A DNA stretch of 64,000 nt. Source: JBPOIC01 sp052034865 (GTDB lineage: Bacteria > UBA10199 > JADFYH01). Shown in pieces: positions 9,106-17,961 of the stretch (the first letter of the stretch is position 1; every line of letters begins with the position of its first letter). The notes under the pieces are model-generated. The model saw only the letters and a list, made by a program, of their open reading frames with translations. It was not told where the DNA came from and ran no database searches. The position numbers were made by a program, and so were the translations under genes. The stretch is from NCBI GenBank assembly GCA_052034865.1, contig JBPOIC010000024.1, positions 1 to 64,000 of the forward strand. The letters are read 5' to 3'.

Positions 9106-9405
9106 ATGAAACAGCAAATGAAAATTCTGATTTTGGGATTTGGGATTGCGTTTCTATTGGTTTCCAAAGCACAGGCAAATGTCAGCGTTTCGATTCGTCC
9201 TGATTATCAAAATCAGAAAATTCACAAAACCTACCGCTACGATCCACGCATGAAATACACTTATTCAAGAAAGGCCAACCGCTGCATTTATTCTCCCATG
9301 GGAGTTTGCACACTCACCCCCTCCTCAAAATCGAATTCCATTTATCCGAATACCCTTTGGAAAAAGAAAACCGATCAGCGCCGGGGCATTCGACCCTGGC
9401 TATGA
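9106..9405 (+). CDS. Small basic secreted protein, function unknown
   Basis: The ATG at 9106 follows AAAGGAAA and gives 99 residues with a signal peptide (cleavage probably after AQA at 22-24). The mature part is basic and rich in Tyr, Ser and Lys, with two Cys (CIYSPMGVC) that could form a small disulfide loop. I know no family. An upstream TTG at 9064 would remove the signal peptide from the N-terminus and is rejected. It ends 16 bases before the convergent Maf-type gene. Confidence 0.7.
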   Translation: MKQQMKILILGFGIAFLLVSKAQANVSVSIRPDYQNQKIHKTYRYDPRMKYTYSRKANRCIYSPMGVCTLTPSSKSNSIYPNTLWKKKTDQRRGIRPWL

Positions 9406-9421
9406 ATTGACCCATAAAAAT

Positions 9422-11242
9422 TCAAGAAAAGCTCCCTTCTTCGGATTGATGAAGCAAATCCTGAACGCGCATCGCCCAGTAGATCAGATCGCGGTAATAA
9501 TCCTGATAAAGAATAAGCAAGGGAGTGATTTTAGGTAAAAATTCTCCAGGAGTTTGCAGAAGCTCAAAACACCTGGCGCGCATGCGAATGCGAGTCATGC
9601 ACATAAAAGGAGTGAGGAGGGTGTCGAATAAGAAAGGATTCAGGCCAATCAGTTCATAGTCTTTAACTTCAAGCTCAAGAAAAAAATTTGTGTATTCTTT
9701 TTTAAGCTCGGAGGTATCGAGAATCGGCATGTGATATTGAAAATAAAGCGAGATCGTGTTGAGTTGCTTCAGAATGGACGGGATCAACTGATCGTTAAGA
9801 TAGAACAGGCCCTTTATTCGCTGGGCCTTAAGGCTTTCTAATAATTTTGCTTCAGTTTTTTTGATAAAATCGGCTGAAAGTTTGGGTTTGACCTGCGTGA
9901 CAGGAGCAACAAACCTTTCGAAGGCCTGAAAAGGTTCTGCCTGAAAAGCTCCCTTAATCCGCGCACCATCCTGGCGTGCAATCGCATTCACACAGGTTTT
10001 TTGGCTCGCTGCAATCAGGCGCTCAAAACTTTCCTTGAAGGTAATATAAACCTCATTGGACAAAATCGGCTGTCCATCGTTTCCTTCCGTCCAGCACGCG
10101 GGATGCTCCGCACTTTTCTTTTTGATCTCTGCATAATTGCGTTTTCCTTCTTCCTGGATGAACGACAGTACTCCATCGGCATGAGATCGATCCGAATGGC
10201 GATCATAGGCAAGATCCTGGCCTAAAAACAAAATCGGATTGCATCCTAAAAGATGAAGCCCCCAGTAAGCCATCGTTGAGGAACAGCCGCCCAGATCCGC
10301 ATATTCAAAATCGGGCATGAAAAAATTCTGACCAAATCCTCCTTGCAAAAGCATTCGCTTAAGTCCCGGATAAACATCGAGGGTTTCTGGAGAAAGTAGC
10401 GGGCTTCCTACCAGACAGGTCGTGACGTTCGCAGGAAGGTCCGAAAAAAACAGTGTCGTCTCAGGCGTTCTTTCAAGGCAGGCCACAAAATCAGGCATGA
10501 TCCCTTCGTTTAAAAGCACTTTAAAAACTGCATCCACACAAAAAATAACCACCCGATCCTGATATTTTTTCAGAAGATCGAGCGAACGATTGAGGGAAGG
10601 CCCCGCAGAAACGACTATTCCGGGAAGATTGGCACAGGAATCTTTCCATTCATTCAGAAGAGACATTTCAGGAATGCGGTTCAAATTTCGAACGACATTT
10701 AAAAACCCGCGATAGCTATCTTCAGGTAAGGCTGCAAACGCACGCATCCTTCGTTGCACGGCAAATTCAATGATATTCTGGATTTTTTCGTAAGCAGCCA
10801 GATCTTCCTGGGTGTAAGGCATCTGGAAGAATGTGGATCCGGAAGCAGCCCCCAGAAGATCGAGATTATGGAAAGCATTAAAGAAGCTGTTGAAATAATC
10901 GACTTCAGTTCCCACAAACCAGGAAATGAAAGGATGGGAAATCAGCGGTTGACAGTCCCGCTTGCGAAAAATCTCCAGCAAAACATCTGAGGATCGCTCG
11001 ATCACGATCACATAGGTTTGAGGATGTCGTTTTTGAGAAAGCTGAAAAAGAAATTCTCCATCTCCAATACCGAACAAAATCACAAGACGAGTAAACTGAA
11101 GACTTTCGTCGACTTTCAATGTGCGTGTATCGATCAGTGGGCGGGATAACCCCTTAAATTCCTGAGAGGTTTTTTTGAGAAAAGAAGCCTGGGAAGGATA
11201 GCGGATTTCGAATGCTTTGAGATTGGAGTCTAGAAGTGTCAT
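9422..11242 (-). CDS. Maf-type glycosyltransferase (DUF115 / MptE-like)
   Basis: A 606-residue cytoplasmic protein with a central MptE-like (PF01973) domain. GIVVSAGPSLNRSLDLL near residue 207 is the nucleotide-binding-like motif. FCVDAVFKVLLNEGIMPDFV and GCSSTMAYWGLHLLGCNPIL follow, then LGQDLAYD. Maf proteins in Campylobacter, Helicobacter, Aeromonas and Clostridium transfer nonulosonic acids to flagellins. No flagellar gene is in this window, so the acceptor is unknown; the pilins encoded at 45-48 kb are a speculative option. ATG 11242 is chosen over GTG 11248 because AAGGG is correctly spaced for the ATG only. Confidence 0.85.
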   Translation of the reverse strand: MTLLDSNLKAFEIRYPSQASFLKKTSQEFKGLSRPLIDTRTLKVDESLQFTRLVILFGIGDGEFLFQLSQKRHPQTYVIVIERSSDVLLEIFRKRDCQPLISHPFISWFVGTEVDYFNSFFNAFHNLDLLGAASGSTFFQMPYTQEDLAAYEKIQNIIEFAVQRRMRAFAALPEDSYRGFLNVVRNLNRIPEMSLLNEWKDSCANLPGIVVSAGPSLNRSLDLLKKYQDRVVIFCVDAVFKVLLNEGIMPDFVACLERTPETTLFFSDLPANVTTCLVGSPLLSPETLDVYPGLKRMLLQGGFGQNFFMPDFEYADLGGCSSTMAYWGLHLLGCNPILFLGQDLAYDRHSDRSHADGVLSFIQEEGKRNYAEIKKKSAEHPACWTEGNDGQPILSNEVYITFKESFERLIAASQKTCVNAIARQDGARIKGAFQAEPFQAFERFVAPVTQVKPKLSADFIKKTEAKLLESLKAQRIKGLFYLNDQLIPSILKQLNTISLYFQYHMPILDTSELKKEYTNFFLELEVKDYELIGLNPFLFDTLLTPFMCMTRIRMRARCFELLQTPGEFLPKITPLLILYQDYYRDLIYWAMRVQDLLHQSEEGSFS

Positions 11243-11560
11243 GAACACACCCTTTTTAAGAGGAAATGGAGCTCAAGCTGGAGAGAGAATATTTTGTCAG
11301 CCACTTTTGAAGAAGAAAAGAAAATTCAGGCGACATCTCGCACCGTTGGATTTTTAGATGAAAATCGAAGGTTTTTCCTGACATTCTTCCCCGACTAAAA
11401 CCTTGCCTCGTTTTTTTCTTTATGAAAGAAGAACGAACTGATTGAATTTTTCGCTAGTTTGCTCCTTTTCCAAAGAGCCTCTCCCGTGTTTTCACAAGAA
11501 TTAAGAACCTTAAAAAAACTCGGTCGGAAATTTCTCTGACTGGAATCTATCGAGGACTTT
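11243..11560. other. Divergent intergenic region between the Maf-type gene and tolB
   Basis: About 318 bases separate the two divergent start codons. The stretch is AT-rich with several A and T runs and must hold promoters for both directions. I could not identify convincing -35/-10 pairs, an operator palindrome or a structured RNA in it. Confidence 0.5.
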
Positions 11561-12925
11561 ATGAATCGCCTTTTTAAAGGTTTACTTTTCATCTCAGCTC
11601 TCATTCTTGCTTTCACTCACACTGCTTTTTCTCAGGAAACCCAGGCAACCACCAGTGCCGAAGAGGAAAAGCTGGGGCGTTTTTACATTATTCTCGATCA
11701 TCCTCCCAAAACGATAGAAGAGAAATTTCCCATTGCGGTTCCTGACCTGCTTTACCTGGATAAAACCAGCGATCGCGATAACTTTGCCGTTAAAATTACT
11801 GATGTCATTCGTAACGATTTAAATCTCGCTGGCTATTTTAATGTCCTGGATAAAACAGGTTTTCATGAAAATCCGGGTACGGGACTTACCACCGAAGAAA
11901 TCGATTTTTCGAAGTGGAAATCAACTGGGGCCCGCGCCCTGGTAAAAGGTGGAATGCGTCTGGACGGGAAAAACATTGTGATACAGATCCGCTTGTTTGA
12001 TCCCATTACGTCAGAAATGCTGGTCGGAAAAGAATACCGTGTGGATAAAAAAAGTTACCGTGCCGCCGCCCATCGTTTCATGGATGAAATCATGCTCGCC
12101 CTGACAGGTGAAAAAGGCGTTTTCTCGACGCGCATTGTGGCGGCCTGCGGAAAAATCGGCCAACGTGAAATTGTGATCATGGATGTCGACGGAGAAAACA
12201 TCACGCCCATCACTAAAAATAAATCCGTCAATGTCTCACCGGTCTGGTCGCCCGATGGCACCCAGATTGCCTACACTTCCTATGAAAAATATTTTCCGGA
12301 AATCTTCATCGCATCAACAGATGGCAAGGGAAAACCCAAACGAGTGACCTATAACAATTCGATGAACATCACCCCCACCTTTGCCCCCGATGGCAGTGGG
12401 CTGGCCGTATCGAGCAGTATGTCGGGTGATCCTGAAATCTATCTGATCGATGCTCAGGGAAATAAACTGGAAGAAATGACCCACAGCTTTGGAATCGATC
12501 TTTCACCTACCTGGTCCCCCGATTCACAAAATCTGATTTTTTCATCCGAGCGTGGAGGAAATCTTCAGCTCTATTCGATGGATCGCCACGGAGCCAATGT
12601 GAAACGTATTACCTTTGTGGGTTCTCAAAACGATCAGGCCGATTGGTCACCCAAAGGAGACAAAGTGGTTTATTCCAGCCGTGAACATGGGATTTTTGAT
12701 ATCTACAGCATCAATGTCGATGGGAGCATGCAGCAGCGCCTCACGACAGGCCCTGGCAGTAGTGAAGCCCCCAGCTTTTCCCCCGATGCACGCTACGTCG
12801 TTTACTCCAATACCCGAAATCACAAGACCGATCTTTACCTTATGCTTTGGGAAGGCTCGAACCAAACCCAGATTTCTCATTCTGGAGATTGCGTCAATCC
12901 CGACTGGTCCCCGTGGCTTCAATAA
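11561..12925 (+). CDS. tolB: Tol-Pal system periplasmic protein TolB
   Basis: A 454-residue protein with signal peptide (about 1-24), an N-terminal TolB_N domain (about 40-165, with DLNLAGYFNVLD) and a C-terminal six-bladed beta-propeller with repeating WSPDG/FAPDG/WSPDS/WSPKG/FSPDA blades. TolB is the periplasmic hub that binds Pal and TolA and helps outer-membrane constriction at division. The start is supported by GAGGA before ATG 11561. Unusually, tolQ, tolR, tolA and pal are not adjacent here; the next gene is an exopolyphosphatase-type gene 67 bases on. Length is close to the family norm (about 430). Confidence 0.95.
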   Translation: MNRLFKGLLFISALILAFTHTAFSQETQATTSAEEEKLGRFYIILDHPPKTIEEKFPIAVPDLLYLDKTSDRDNFAVKITDVIRNDLNLAGYFNVLDKTGFHENPGTGLTTEEIDFSKWKSTGARALVKGGMRLDGKNIVIQIRLFDPITSEMLVGKEYRVDKKSYRAAAHRFMDEIMLALTGEKGVFSTRIVAACGKIGQREIVIMDVDGENITPITKNKSVNVSPVWSPDGTQIAYTSYEKYFPEIFIASTDGKGKPKRVTYNNSMNITPTFAPDGSGLAVSSSMSGDPEIYLIDAQGNKLEEMTHSFGIDLSPTWSPDSQNLIFSSERGGNLQLYSMDRHGANVKRITFVGSQNDQADWSPKGDKVVYSSREHGIFDIYSINVDGSMQQRLTTGPGSSEAPSFSPDARYVVYSNTRNHKTDLYLMLWEGSNQTQISHSGDCVNPDWSPWLQ

Positions 12926-12992
12926 TCATTTTTTAATTTTTCATTTCTTTTAAAACTCTGACATTCTGCGCCTGAGATCTCCAGATTTTCTC

Positions 12993-13931
12993 ATGAAATA
13001 CGCCTCCATCGACATTGGCAGCAACACGGTTTTGCTGCTTTTGGCCATTCGGGATGAGAATGGAAAAATCAAACCTCTCATTGAGAAGGCCGAAATTACG
13101 CGCCTGGGTGAAAAACTGGACGAGACGGGATCACTAAATCCAGAGGCCATGAAACGTACCTTGAAGGTCCTTCTGAAATACACCGATCTCTGTCACCGAA
13201 ATCAGGTGGATCGTATTGTTTGTATCGGAACCGAGGCCCTGAGGCGTGCAGACAACTCAAATCTTTTCGCTCAGAAAGTTCAAAAACATTGCGGTTTTGA
13301 TCTGGAGATCATCTCGGGTAGCAAAGAGGCGGAACTCGCCTATCTTTCGGCGATGATTGATTTTGCGGAAACCTACCAGAACCTTGTGGTCCTGGATATC
13401 GGAGGAGGATCGACCGAGCTCATCTGGCAAAATGGTATTTCAGCAGATCGTCTCAGACTTCAAACCCTTTCGATCAAAATGGGCTCGGTTCGATTGACCG
13501 AGAAGTTCCTGAAACAGGATCCACCCACTCAAGATGAATATGCAGCACTTCAGGCATTCATCGAGGCCCGGCTAAATGAAGATCTGAAAGAGCTTACTCC
13601 TCCCGCTTCTCCTTTTCATCTGATTGGACTTGCAGGAACCGTCACCACCCTTGCGGCCATCGATCAAAAGCTCGATCCTTACAATCCGGAAAAAATCCAG
13701 GGGGCAACACTCACTCTATCTTCACTGGAAAATATCATCGAGAAACTTAAAATCCTTTCATTTGAAGAAAAGAAAAAGATCCTGGGCATGGAGCCCAAAC
13801 GTGCCGACGTATTACTGGCGGGAGCGGCCATCCTTGAGGCCATTTTAAAACGATTGAAGATAAAGGAACTGATCGTTTCAGACCGCGGGATTCGCTATGG
13901 GGCCCTCTACCGGCTTTGGCTTCAACCTTAA
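12993..13931 (+). CDS. Ppx/GppA family exopolyphosphatase/pppGpp phosphatase
   Basis: A 312-residue ASKHA-fold phosphatase. Motifs in order: IDIGSNTVLLL at 6-16 (phosphate loop 1), GTEALRRA at 79-86, SGSKEAELAYL at 108-118 with the conserved catalytic-region Glu, DIGGGSTEL at 135-143 (phosphate loop 2) and GLAGTVTTLAAI near 210. It is the short two-domain form, lacking the C-terminal HD extension of E. coli Ppx. The enzyme removes terminal phosphate from polyphosphate or pppGpp; which one cannot be told from sequence. It lies between tolB and the DUF2167 gene, all on the same strand. Confidence 0.92.
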   Translation: MKYASIDIGSNTVLLLLAIRDENGKIKPLIEKAEITRLGEKLDETGSLNPEAMKRTLKVLLKYTDLCHRNQVDRIVCIGTEALRRADNSNLFAQKVQKHCGFDLEIISGSKEAELAYLSAMIDFAETYQNLVVLDIGGGSTELIWQNGISADRLRLQTLSIKMGSVRLTEKFLKQDPPTQDEYAALQAFIEARLNEDLKELTPPASPFHLIGLAGTVTTLAAIDQKLDPYNPEKIQGATLTLSSLENIIEKLKILSFEEKKKILGMEPKRADVLLAGAAILEAILKRLKIKELIVSDRGIRYGALYRLWLQP

Positions 13932-14013
13932 TTCAGACAATGAGCGCCTCTTTTAATTTATCTTCTTAAAAACCCCTTCGGAAAAAACTTTTCACTTTCT
14001 TACGGAGACTTTC

Positions 14014-14907
14014 ATGAAAAAAATCCTTCTGGCACTTTTAATCTTTTTCGTTTTTTCACCCTCCGCTTATACCCAGACAACACCCGCTACCGGAGAAGAT
14101 CCTTCAGAAAAAATTCTCAAAAGCTTAAATTTTCAGCAAGGAGACATCAACCTCCACAATGGCCTGGCCACCGTAAAGCTCTCTCCCAAATATCGTTATC
14201 TAAATCCCGTTGATTCCGACAAGGTCCTGGTCGAGCTTTGGGGAAATCCGAAGGGACCCAGAAGTCTGGGAATGATTTTCCCCGCCAACGTATCTCCAGA
14301 AATCAGCTGGGGCATAGAAATCTCTTATGAAGAAGAGGGATATATAAAAGATGATGAAGCCACAAAAATCGATTACGCCAAGCTTTTAAAGGAAATGCAG
14401 GAGGGAGCCGAAAAAGAGAACCCTGAGAGAATCAAAAAGGGTTTTCCTCCCATCCACATCATCGGTTGGGCAACTCCTCCACGTTACGATGCGGCAAACC
14501 ACAAGCTTTTCTGGGCCAAAGAAATCAAATTTGGGGACGATCCTGATAATACCCTGAACTACAACCTGCGCATTTTGGGAAGGCGGGGTGTCCTCCAACT
14601 TAATGTCATTGGAGGAATGAATCAGCTCAAGGAAATCCAGGCCGAGACCCCAGAAATCCTTCAAATGGTCGATTTTAATCCGGGAAATCGCTATGCCGAT
14701 TACAATCCATCGACCGATAAACTCGCCACCTATGGAATCGCTGCCTTGATCGCTGGGGGAGCTGCTGCCAAGATGGGATTTTTTAAAGGACTCTGGGTGG
14801 CTCTTTTGGCAGGCAAAAAATTTATTTTTATAGGAACTGTTGCCCTGGGAAGCCTTATCGCCCGAATCTTTAAGAAGAATAAACCTCAGAATGGCGCTAT
14901 GGGATAA
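14014..14907 (+). CDS. DUF2167 membrane-anchored protein
   Basis: A 297-residue protein with a signal peptide (about 1-20) and the DUF2167 core: YRYLNPVDSDKVLVELWGNP at 56-75, the YEEEGYIKDDEA segment near 105, GFPPIHIIGWATPPRYD near 145, and LNYNLRILGRRGVLQLNVI near 185. The C-terminus has two hydrophobic segments ending in a basic IFKKNKPQ tail, so the bulk is periplasmic with a C-terminal membrane anchor. The domain is common in Proteobacteria but has no known function. TACGGAG before ATG 14014 is the ribosome-binding site. It ends the tolB-ppx-DUF2167 group. Confidence 0.88.
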   Translation: MKKILLALLIFFVFSPSAYTQTTPATGEDPSEKILKSLNFQQGDINLHNGLATVKLSPKYRYLNPVDSDKVLVELWGNPKGPRSLGMIFPANVSPEISWGIEISYEEEGYIKDDEATKIDYAKLLKEMQEGAEKENPERIKKGFPPIHIIGWATPPRYDAANHKLFWAKEIKFGDDPDNTLNYNLRILGRRGVLQLNVIGGMNQLKEIQAETPEILQMVDFNPGNRYADYNPSTDKLATYGIAALIAGGAAAKMGFFKGLWVALLAGKKFIFIGTVALGSLIARIFKKNKPQNGAMG

Positions 14908-15119
14908 AGGAGGTTTTCTGGATTCATCCCAATGCCTAAACCGGTCCAAAAGCGGAAATCCGAATCCTATAAACTCCGGTTGAACTTTATCTGATTCTTG
15001 GATATCCCCTGAGGCCTGTCAGAAAAGCCTTCTTTCAGTGGTATTGATCGTCAAACCAGTACGATCCAAAACCCAACACATTGCAGGGAAGTTGCGGAGT
15101 GGAGTGAATGAATCGATGA

Positions 15120-15174
15120 CGCAGGGTGAAAATTCAACCTGCGAAAACGCTTCACGCTTTACGCTTCACGCTTC
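15120..15174. other. Leader hairpin and 7-bp tandem repeat upstream of ccr
   Basis: A stem with arms CGCAGGGTGAA (15120-15130) and TTCAACCTGCG (15133-15143), one G-T wobble apart from perfect, is followed by four tandem 7-bp units ACGCTTC/ACGCTTT (15147-15174). The repeat stops nine bases before the ccr start codon. No T run follows the stem, so it is not an obvious terminator; any regulatory role is unproven. Confidence 0.5.
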
Positions 15175-15182
15175 ATCCATTC

Positions 15183-16433
15183 ATGTCCAAAGAAATTTAT
15201 GCCCTGGGTGAAATCCCCGAATTAGGGGTAGTTCCCAAAAAAATGCACACTCAACTGATTCGTCCCTCCCGCTTCGGTGAGCCCAAAACGGCCTTTCAAC
15301 CCGAAGAGATCGATGTCCCGGAAATCGGCCCCCGAGACGTTTTGGTCTATGTCATGGCTGCCGGAATTAACTACAACAACGTTTGGGCCGCCCTAGGCAT
15401 CCCCGTAAACGTCATTGGAGCTCGTCAGAAAGCCGGAGAGAAAGAGGATTTTCATATCGGTGGAAGCGATGCGAGCGGAATTGTCTGGAAGGTCGGCTCG
15501 GAAGTGAAAAACGTGAAAGTGGGCGATGAGGTCGTCATTCACTGCGGCCAGTGGGATCCAAAAGTCCCTGAAAATGTCGATCCAATGTTCGATAATTCTT
15601 TTCGTATCTGGGGTTATGAAAGCAACTGGGGAAGCTTTGCCCAATACACCAAAGTCCAGGATCACCAGTGTTTACCCAAACCCAAACACTTATCCTGGGA
15701 AGAATCTGCAGCTTACATGCTCGTCGGGGCTACCGCTTACCGGATGCTCAACCGCTGGAAAGAACATGAAGTCAGAAAAGATGATGTTGTTCTCATCTGG
15801 GGAGGAGCGGGTGGACTGGGCAGCATGGCGATTCAGATCTGTAAAGCAGCCGGTGCGAAACCCATCGCCGTTGTTTCTGGAGAAGATAAAATCGATTACT
15901 GCAAAAAGCTGGGCGCTGTTGGCGTGATCGATCGTCGCAAATTCAACCATTGGGGAATGTTGCCGCACTGGGAAGACTCCGAAAAATATAATGAGTGGCT
16001 CAAGGGCGCGCGTGCCTTCGGAAAGGCGATCTGGGATGCCCTCGGCGAAAAGAAAAGCCCACGCATTGTTTTCGAACATCCTGGGGAGTCGACGGTACCT
16101 ACCAGTGGTTTTGTCTGTGAAAGCGGCGGTATGGTCGTCATTTGTGCAGGAACGACCGGCTATAATGCCACGCTGGATCTGCGCTATCACTGGATGCGGC
16201 AGAAACGTTTCCAGGGATCACATTTTGCCAATGACCATGAAGCCAAAGGACTCAACGATTTGGTCCTTGATAAAAAAGTGGATCCTTGCCTTTCCCGTGT
16301 TTGGGAATTCAGCCAGACAGGCGAGGCCCATCAGTTGATGCGCGAAAACAAACACCCGCACGGCAATATGTCCATTTTGGTCAATGCGAAGAAACAGGGG
16401 ATCAAAACCCTCGAGGAAGCCCGCAAGGCCTAA
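15183..16433 (+). CDS. ccr: Crotonyl-CoA carboxylase/reductase
   Basis: A 416-residue medium-chain dehydrogenase/reductase that matches Ccr along its length. It reductively carboxylates crotonyl-CoA to ethylmalonyl-CoA with NADPH and CO2. Visible motifs are INYNNVWAALGIP at 62-74, IWGYESNWGSFAQ at 142-154, the nucleotide loop GGAGGLGSM at 207-215 and GSHFAN at 345-350. Residues Asn65, Glu146 and His347 occupy the positions I recall as the CO2-binding Asn, Glu and His; the neighbouring Phe is Tyr145, as in many Ccr. The start at 15183 avoids encoding the tandem repeat. The gene stands alone: no ethylmalonyl-CoA mutase, epimerase or polyketide gene is nearby, so the pathway role is open (C2 assimilation or extender-unit supply). 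Confidence 0.9.
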   Translation: MSKEIYALGEIPELGVVPKKMHTQLIRPSRFGEPKTAFQPEEIDVPEIGPRDVLVYVMAAGINYNNVWAALGIPVNVIGARQKAGEKEDFHIGGSDASGIVWKVGSEVKNVKVGDEVVIHCGQWDPKVPENVDPMFDNSFRIWGYESNWGSFAQYTKVQDHQCLPKPKHLSWEESAAYMLVGATAYRMLNRWKEHEVRKDDVVLIWGGAGGLGSMAIQICKAAGAKPIAVVSGEDKIDYCKKLGAVGVIDRRKFNHWGMLPHWEDSEKYNEWLKGARAFGKAIWDALGEKKSPRIVFEHPGESTVPTSGFVCESGGMVVICAGTTGYNATLDLRYHWMRQKRFQGSHFANDHEAKGLNDLVLDKKVDPCLSRVWEFSQTGEAHQLMRENKHPHGNMSILVNAKKQGIKTLEEARKA

Positions 16434-16462
16434 GCGCAGTCTCAATTGAATGCACAAAAAAA

Positions 16463-16505
16463 AACCCACTCTTCCGATCTGGAAGCAGTGGGTTTTTTAT
16501 TTTTA
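16463..16505 (+). terminator. Intrinsic terminator after ccr
   Basis: Stem AACCCACT (16463-16470) with AGTGGGTT (16487-16494), extended inward by TTCC/GGAA, is followed by TTTTATTTTT. An A run precedes the stem, so it may also work for transcripts arriving from the minus strand. Confidence 0.92.
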
Positions 16506-16808
16506 ATTGATTCGTGGTGGCGAATCGCAATCCAGAAAACTGAATTCAAGGTTTTCTTCTGTCTTCTGGATTCTGAGTCCCCTCCTTTGCAAAGCTTGTC
16601 CCAGACACGGCGGGAGAGGAGTTAGGGAGATGGAAATTAATATTCCCTCCTTTTTGTAAGGGAGGGTAGAACAATTTCAGCGAAGTTTTATTTTCTACCC
16701 CACCTAGCCTCCCCTTATAAAGGGGATGAAAACCCTTCGACTATTCCTGCCCACCCAAGGCCAATCTAAATAAACAATAAAATCTCCTACCAGCTCACCC
16801 TGATTCCC
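16506..16808. other. Gene-free spacer with small palindromes
   Basis: About 300 bases between the ccr terminator and the thioesterase gene contain no credible coding region. CCCTCC (16645-16650) and GGAGGG (16661-16666) form a short palindrome, and a related CCTCCCCTTATAAAGGGGA segment follows near 16709. These look like remnants of dispersed palindromic repeats. Confidence 0.5.
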
Positions 16809-17228
16809 TCAAACCTTCTGCCGATAAATATTGTACGTACCAATCGCCACGGCAATGTCTTTTCCCTCGGTCCGAAAGACATGGGCTTCGGTCACCGCAT
16901 GGGATTTTCCCATGAACTTCACCTTCGCCTCACACAGGATGGTTTCTTTGAGTTTTACAGGAGAAAGATAATTGATCTTGAATTCAATCGTGGAGCAGCG
17001 CTCACCCTTCTTTAAGGTCTTGAAGATCGAGGCCCCCATCGCAAAATCGACAAAAGTCGAAAGCACGCCTCCATGCATCGCTCCGGAGGGACTGATATGC
17101 TTTTCGGCAACGGTGAGACAGGTACGGGCGCGACCGGGTTCTATTTCGAGAAGTCGATAGCCGACCAGCTCCCCAAAATGATCACGGTGGCTGAAAATAT
17201 CCTGATACCCTTCAAAAATATCAATCAT
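16809..17228 (-). CDS. PaaI-type hotdog-fold thioesterase
   Basis: A 139-residue single hotdog domain. SGAMHGGVLSTFVDFAMG at 48-65 carries the family HGG turn and the catalytic-region Asp61, and INYLSPVK followed by EAKVKFMGKSHAVTEAHVF forms the later strands. Family members hydrolyse acyl-CoA thioesters, often aromatic or medium-chain. The ccr gene nearby also handles acyl-CoA, but the two are on opposite strands and separated by a terminator, so no link is claimed. The start codon overlaps an ATG on the other strand. Confidence 0.88.
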   Translation of the reverse strand: MIDIFEGYQDIFSHRDHFGELVGYRLLEIEPGRARTCLTVAEKHISPSGAMHGGVLSTFVDFAMGASIFKTLKKGERCSTIEFKINYLSPVKLKETILCEAKVKFMGKSHAVTEAHVFRTEGKDIAVAIGTYNIYRQKV

Positions 17229-17253
17229 GGCGAAAATTGAAAAAGAGGATGAG

Positions 17254-17430
17254 ATGAATTTGAATGGAAGGATTTATGCGAGCAAAAAATTGGAACGACA
17301 AGAAAAAAACGCTGAGATTTTGAAGGACAAACTTTCTTTTATACCAAGAGAGCGTTCGAAGTTAAAAGGGATGGATAAAAATTTCAGGAAGGATGAATTC
17401 AGGCGCGCTCTTCAGGATTTAATGTTTTAA
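17254..17430 (+). CDS. Possible small Lys-rich protein
   Basis: The ATG at 17254 is preceded by AGAGGATG at good distance and gives 58 residues, strongly charged (Lys, Arg, Glu) and probably helical (KKLERQEKNAEILKDKL). No family is recognised. Its last 32 bases overlap the end of the convergent ferritin-like gene, and it diverges from the thioesterase gene. It could be chance, so this is a tentative call. Confidence 0.35.
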   Translation: MNLNGRIYASKKLERQEKNAEILKDKLSFIPRERSKLKGMDKNFRKDEFRRALQDLMF

Positions 17431-17947
17431 GAAGACTCGCCAAATCATCTGCATGCTCCTCTTCTTTGGCCAAAATCTCCTCTATCAAGATACGACTCGT
17501 TGAATCTTTTTCTCCGAAAAACTGCGCCATCTCACGATACGAATCGATCGCGATCCGCTCGGCAACCAAATCTTCCTGAATCATCTCAAGCAGAGAACTT
17601 CCCTCGACATATTCCGAATGGCTGCGCATCAAAAGCCCTTGAGGATTAAAATCCGGCTCGCCTTTCAGTTGCGTGATCCGTTCGGCAATTCGGTCGGCAT
17701 GTTCCTGCTCTTCTGCGGCATGTACTAAAAATTCCTGGGCTACCGGCTCGGCGTGAATTCCCTGAGCCATATAATAATGTCGTTTGTAGCGAAGCGTGCA
17801 CACAAGCTCTGTGGCCAATGCATCGTTTAGCAATTGAACAACCCTCGTCGGATCCAGCAAGTAGGTTTGGGTCATCGGACCTTCATCCAGATGTTGGCGT
17901 GCCCTGCGGCGAAGCTCCTGAATATCCGTAAAAAAGGGTGTTTCCAT
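17399..17947 (-). CDS. Bacterioferritin-like diiron protein
   Basis: A 182-residue four-helix ferritin-like protein. The diiron ligands are visible: Glu47 (LNDALATELVCTLRYKRHYYM), Glu80/Glu82-His83 (AEEQEHADRI), Glu130 (EDLVAERIAI) and Glu162-164/His165 (KEEEHADDL). The ATELVCTLRYKRHYY and FNPQGLLMRSHSEYVEG stretches are those of proteins usually annotated as bacterioferritin. It should store or oxidise iron and limit Fenton chemistry. It lies 14 bases downstream of the bcp peroxiredoxin gene on the same strand, a sensible oxidative-stress pair and probably one transcript. Confidence 0.88.
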   Translation of the reverse strand: METPFFTDIQELRRRARQHLDEGPMTQTYLLDPTRVVQLLNDALATELVCTLRYKRHYYMAQGIHAEPVAQEFLVHAAEEQEHADRIAERITQLKGEPDFNPQGLLMRSHSEYVEGSSLLEMIQEDLVAERIAIDSYREMAQFFGEKDSTSRILIEEILAKEEEHADDLASLLKTLNPEERA

Positions 17948-17961
17948 ACGTACCTTCCTTT

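Noticed and set aside
15147..15174. Tandem repeat considered as a CRISPR
   Set aside because: Units are seven bases without spacers.
15126..15182. Extended N-terminus of Ccr
   Set aside because: The extra residues are encoded by the hairpin and tandem 7-mers; family start is at 15183.
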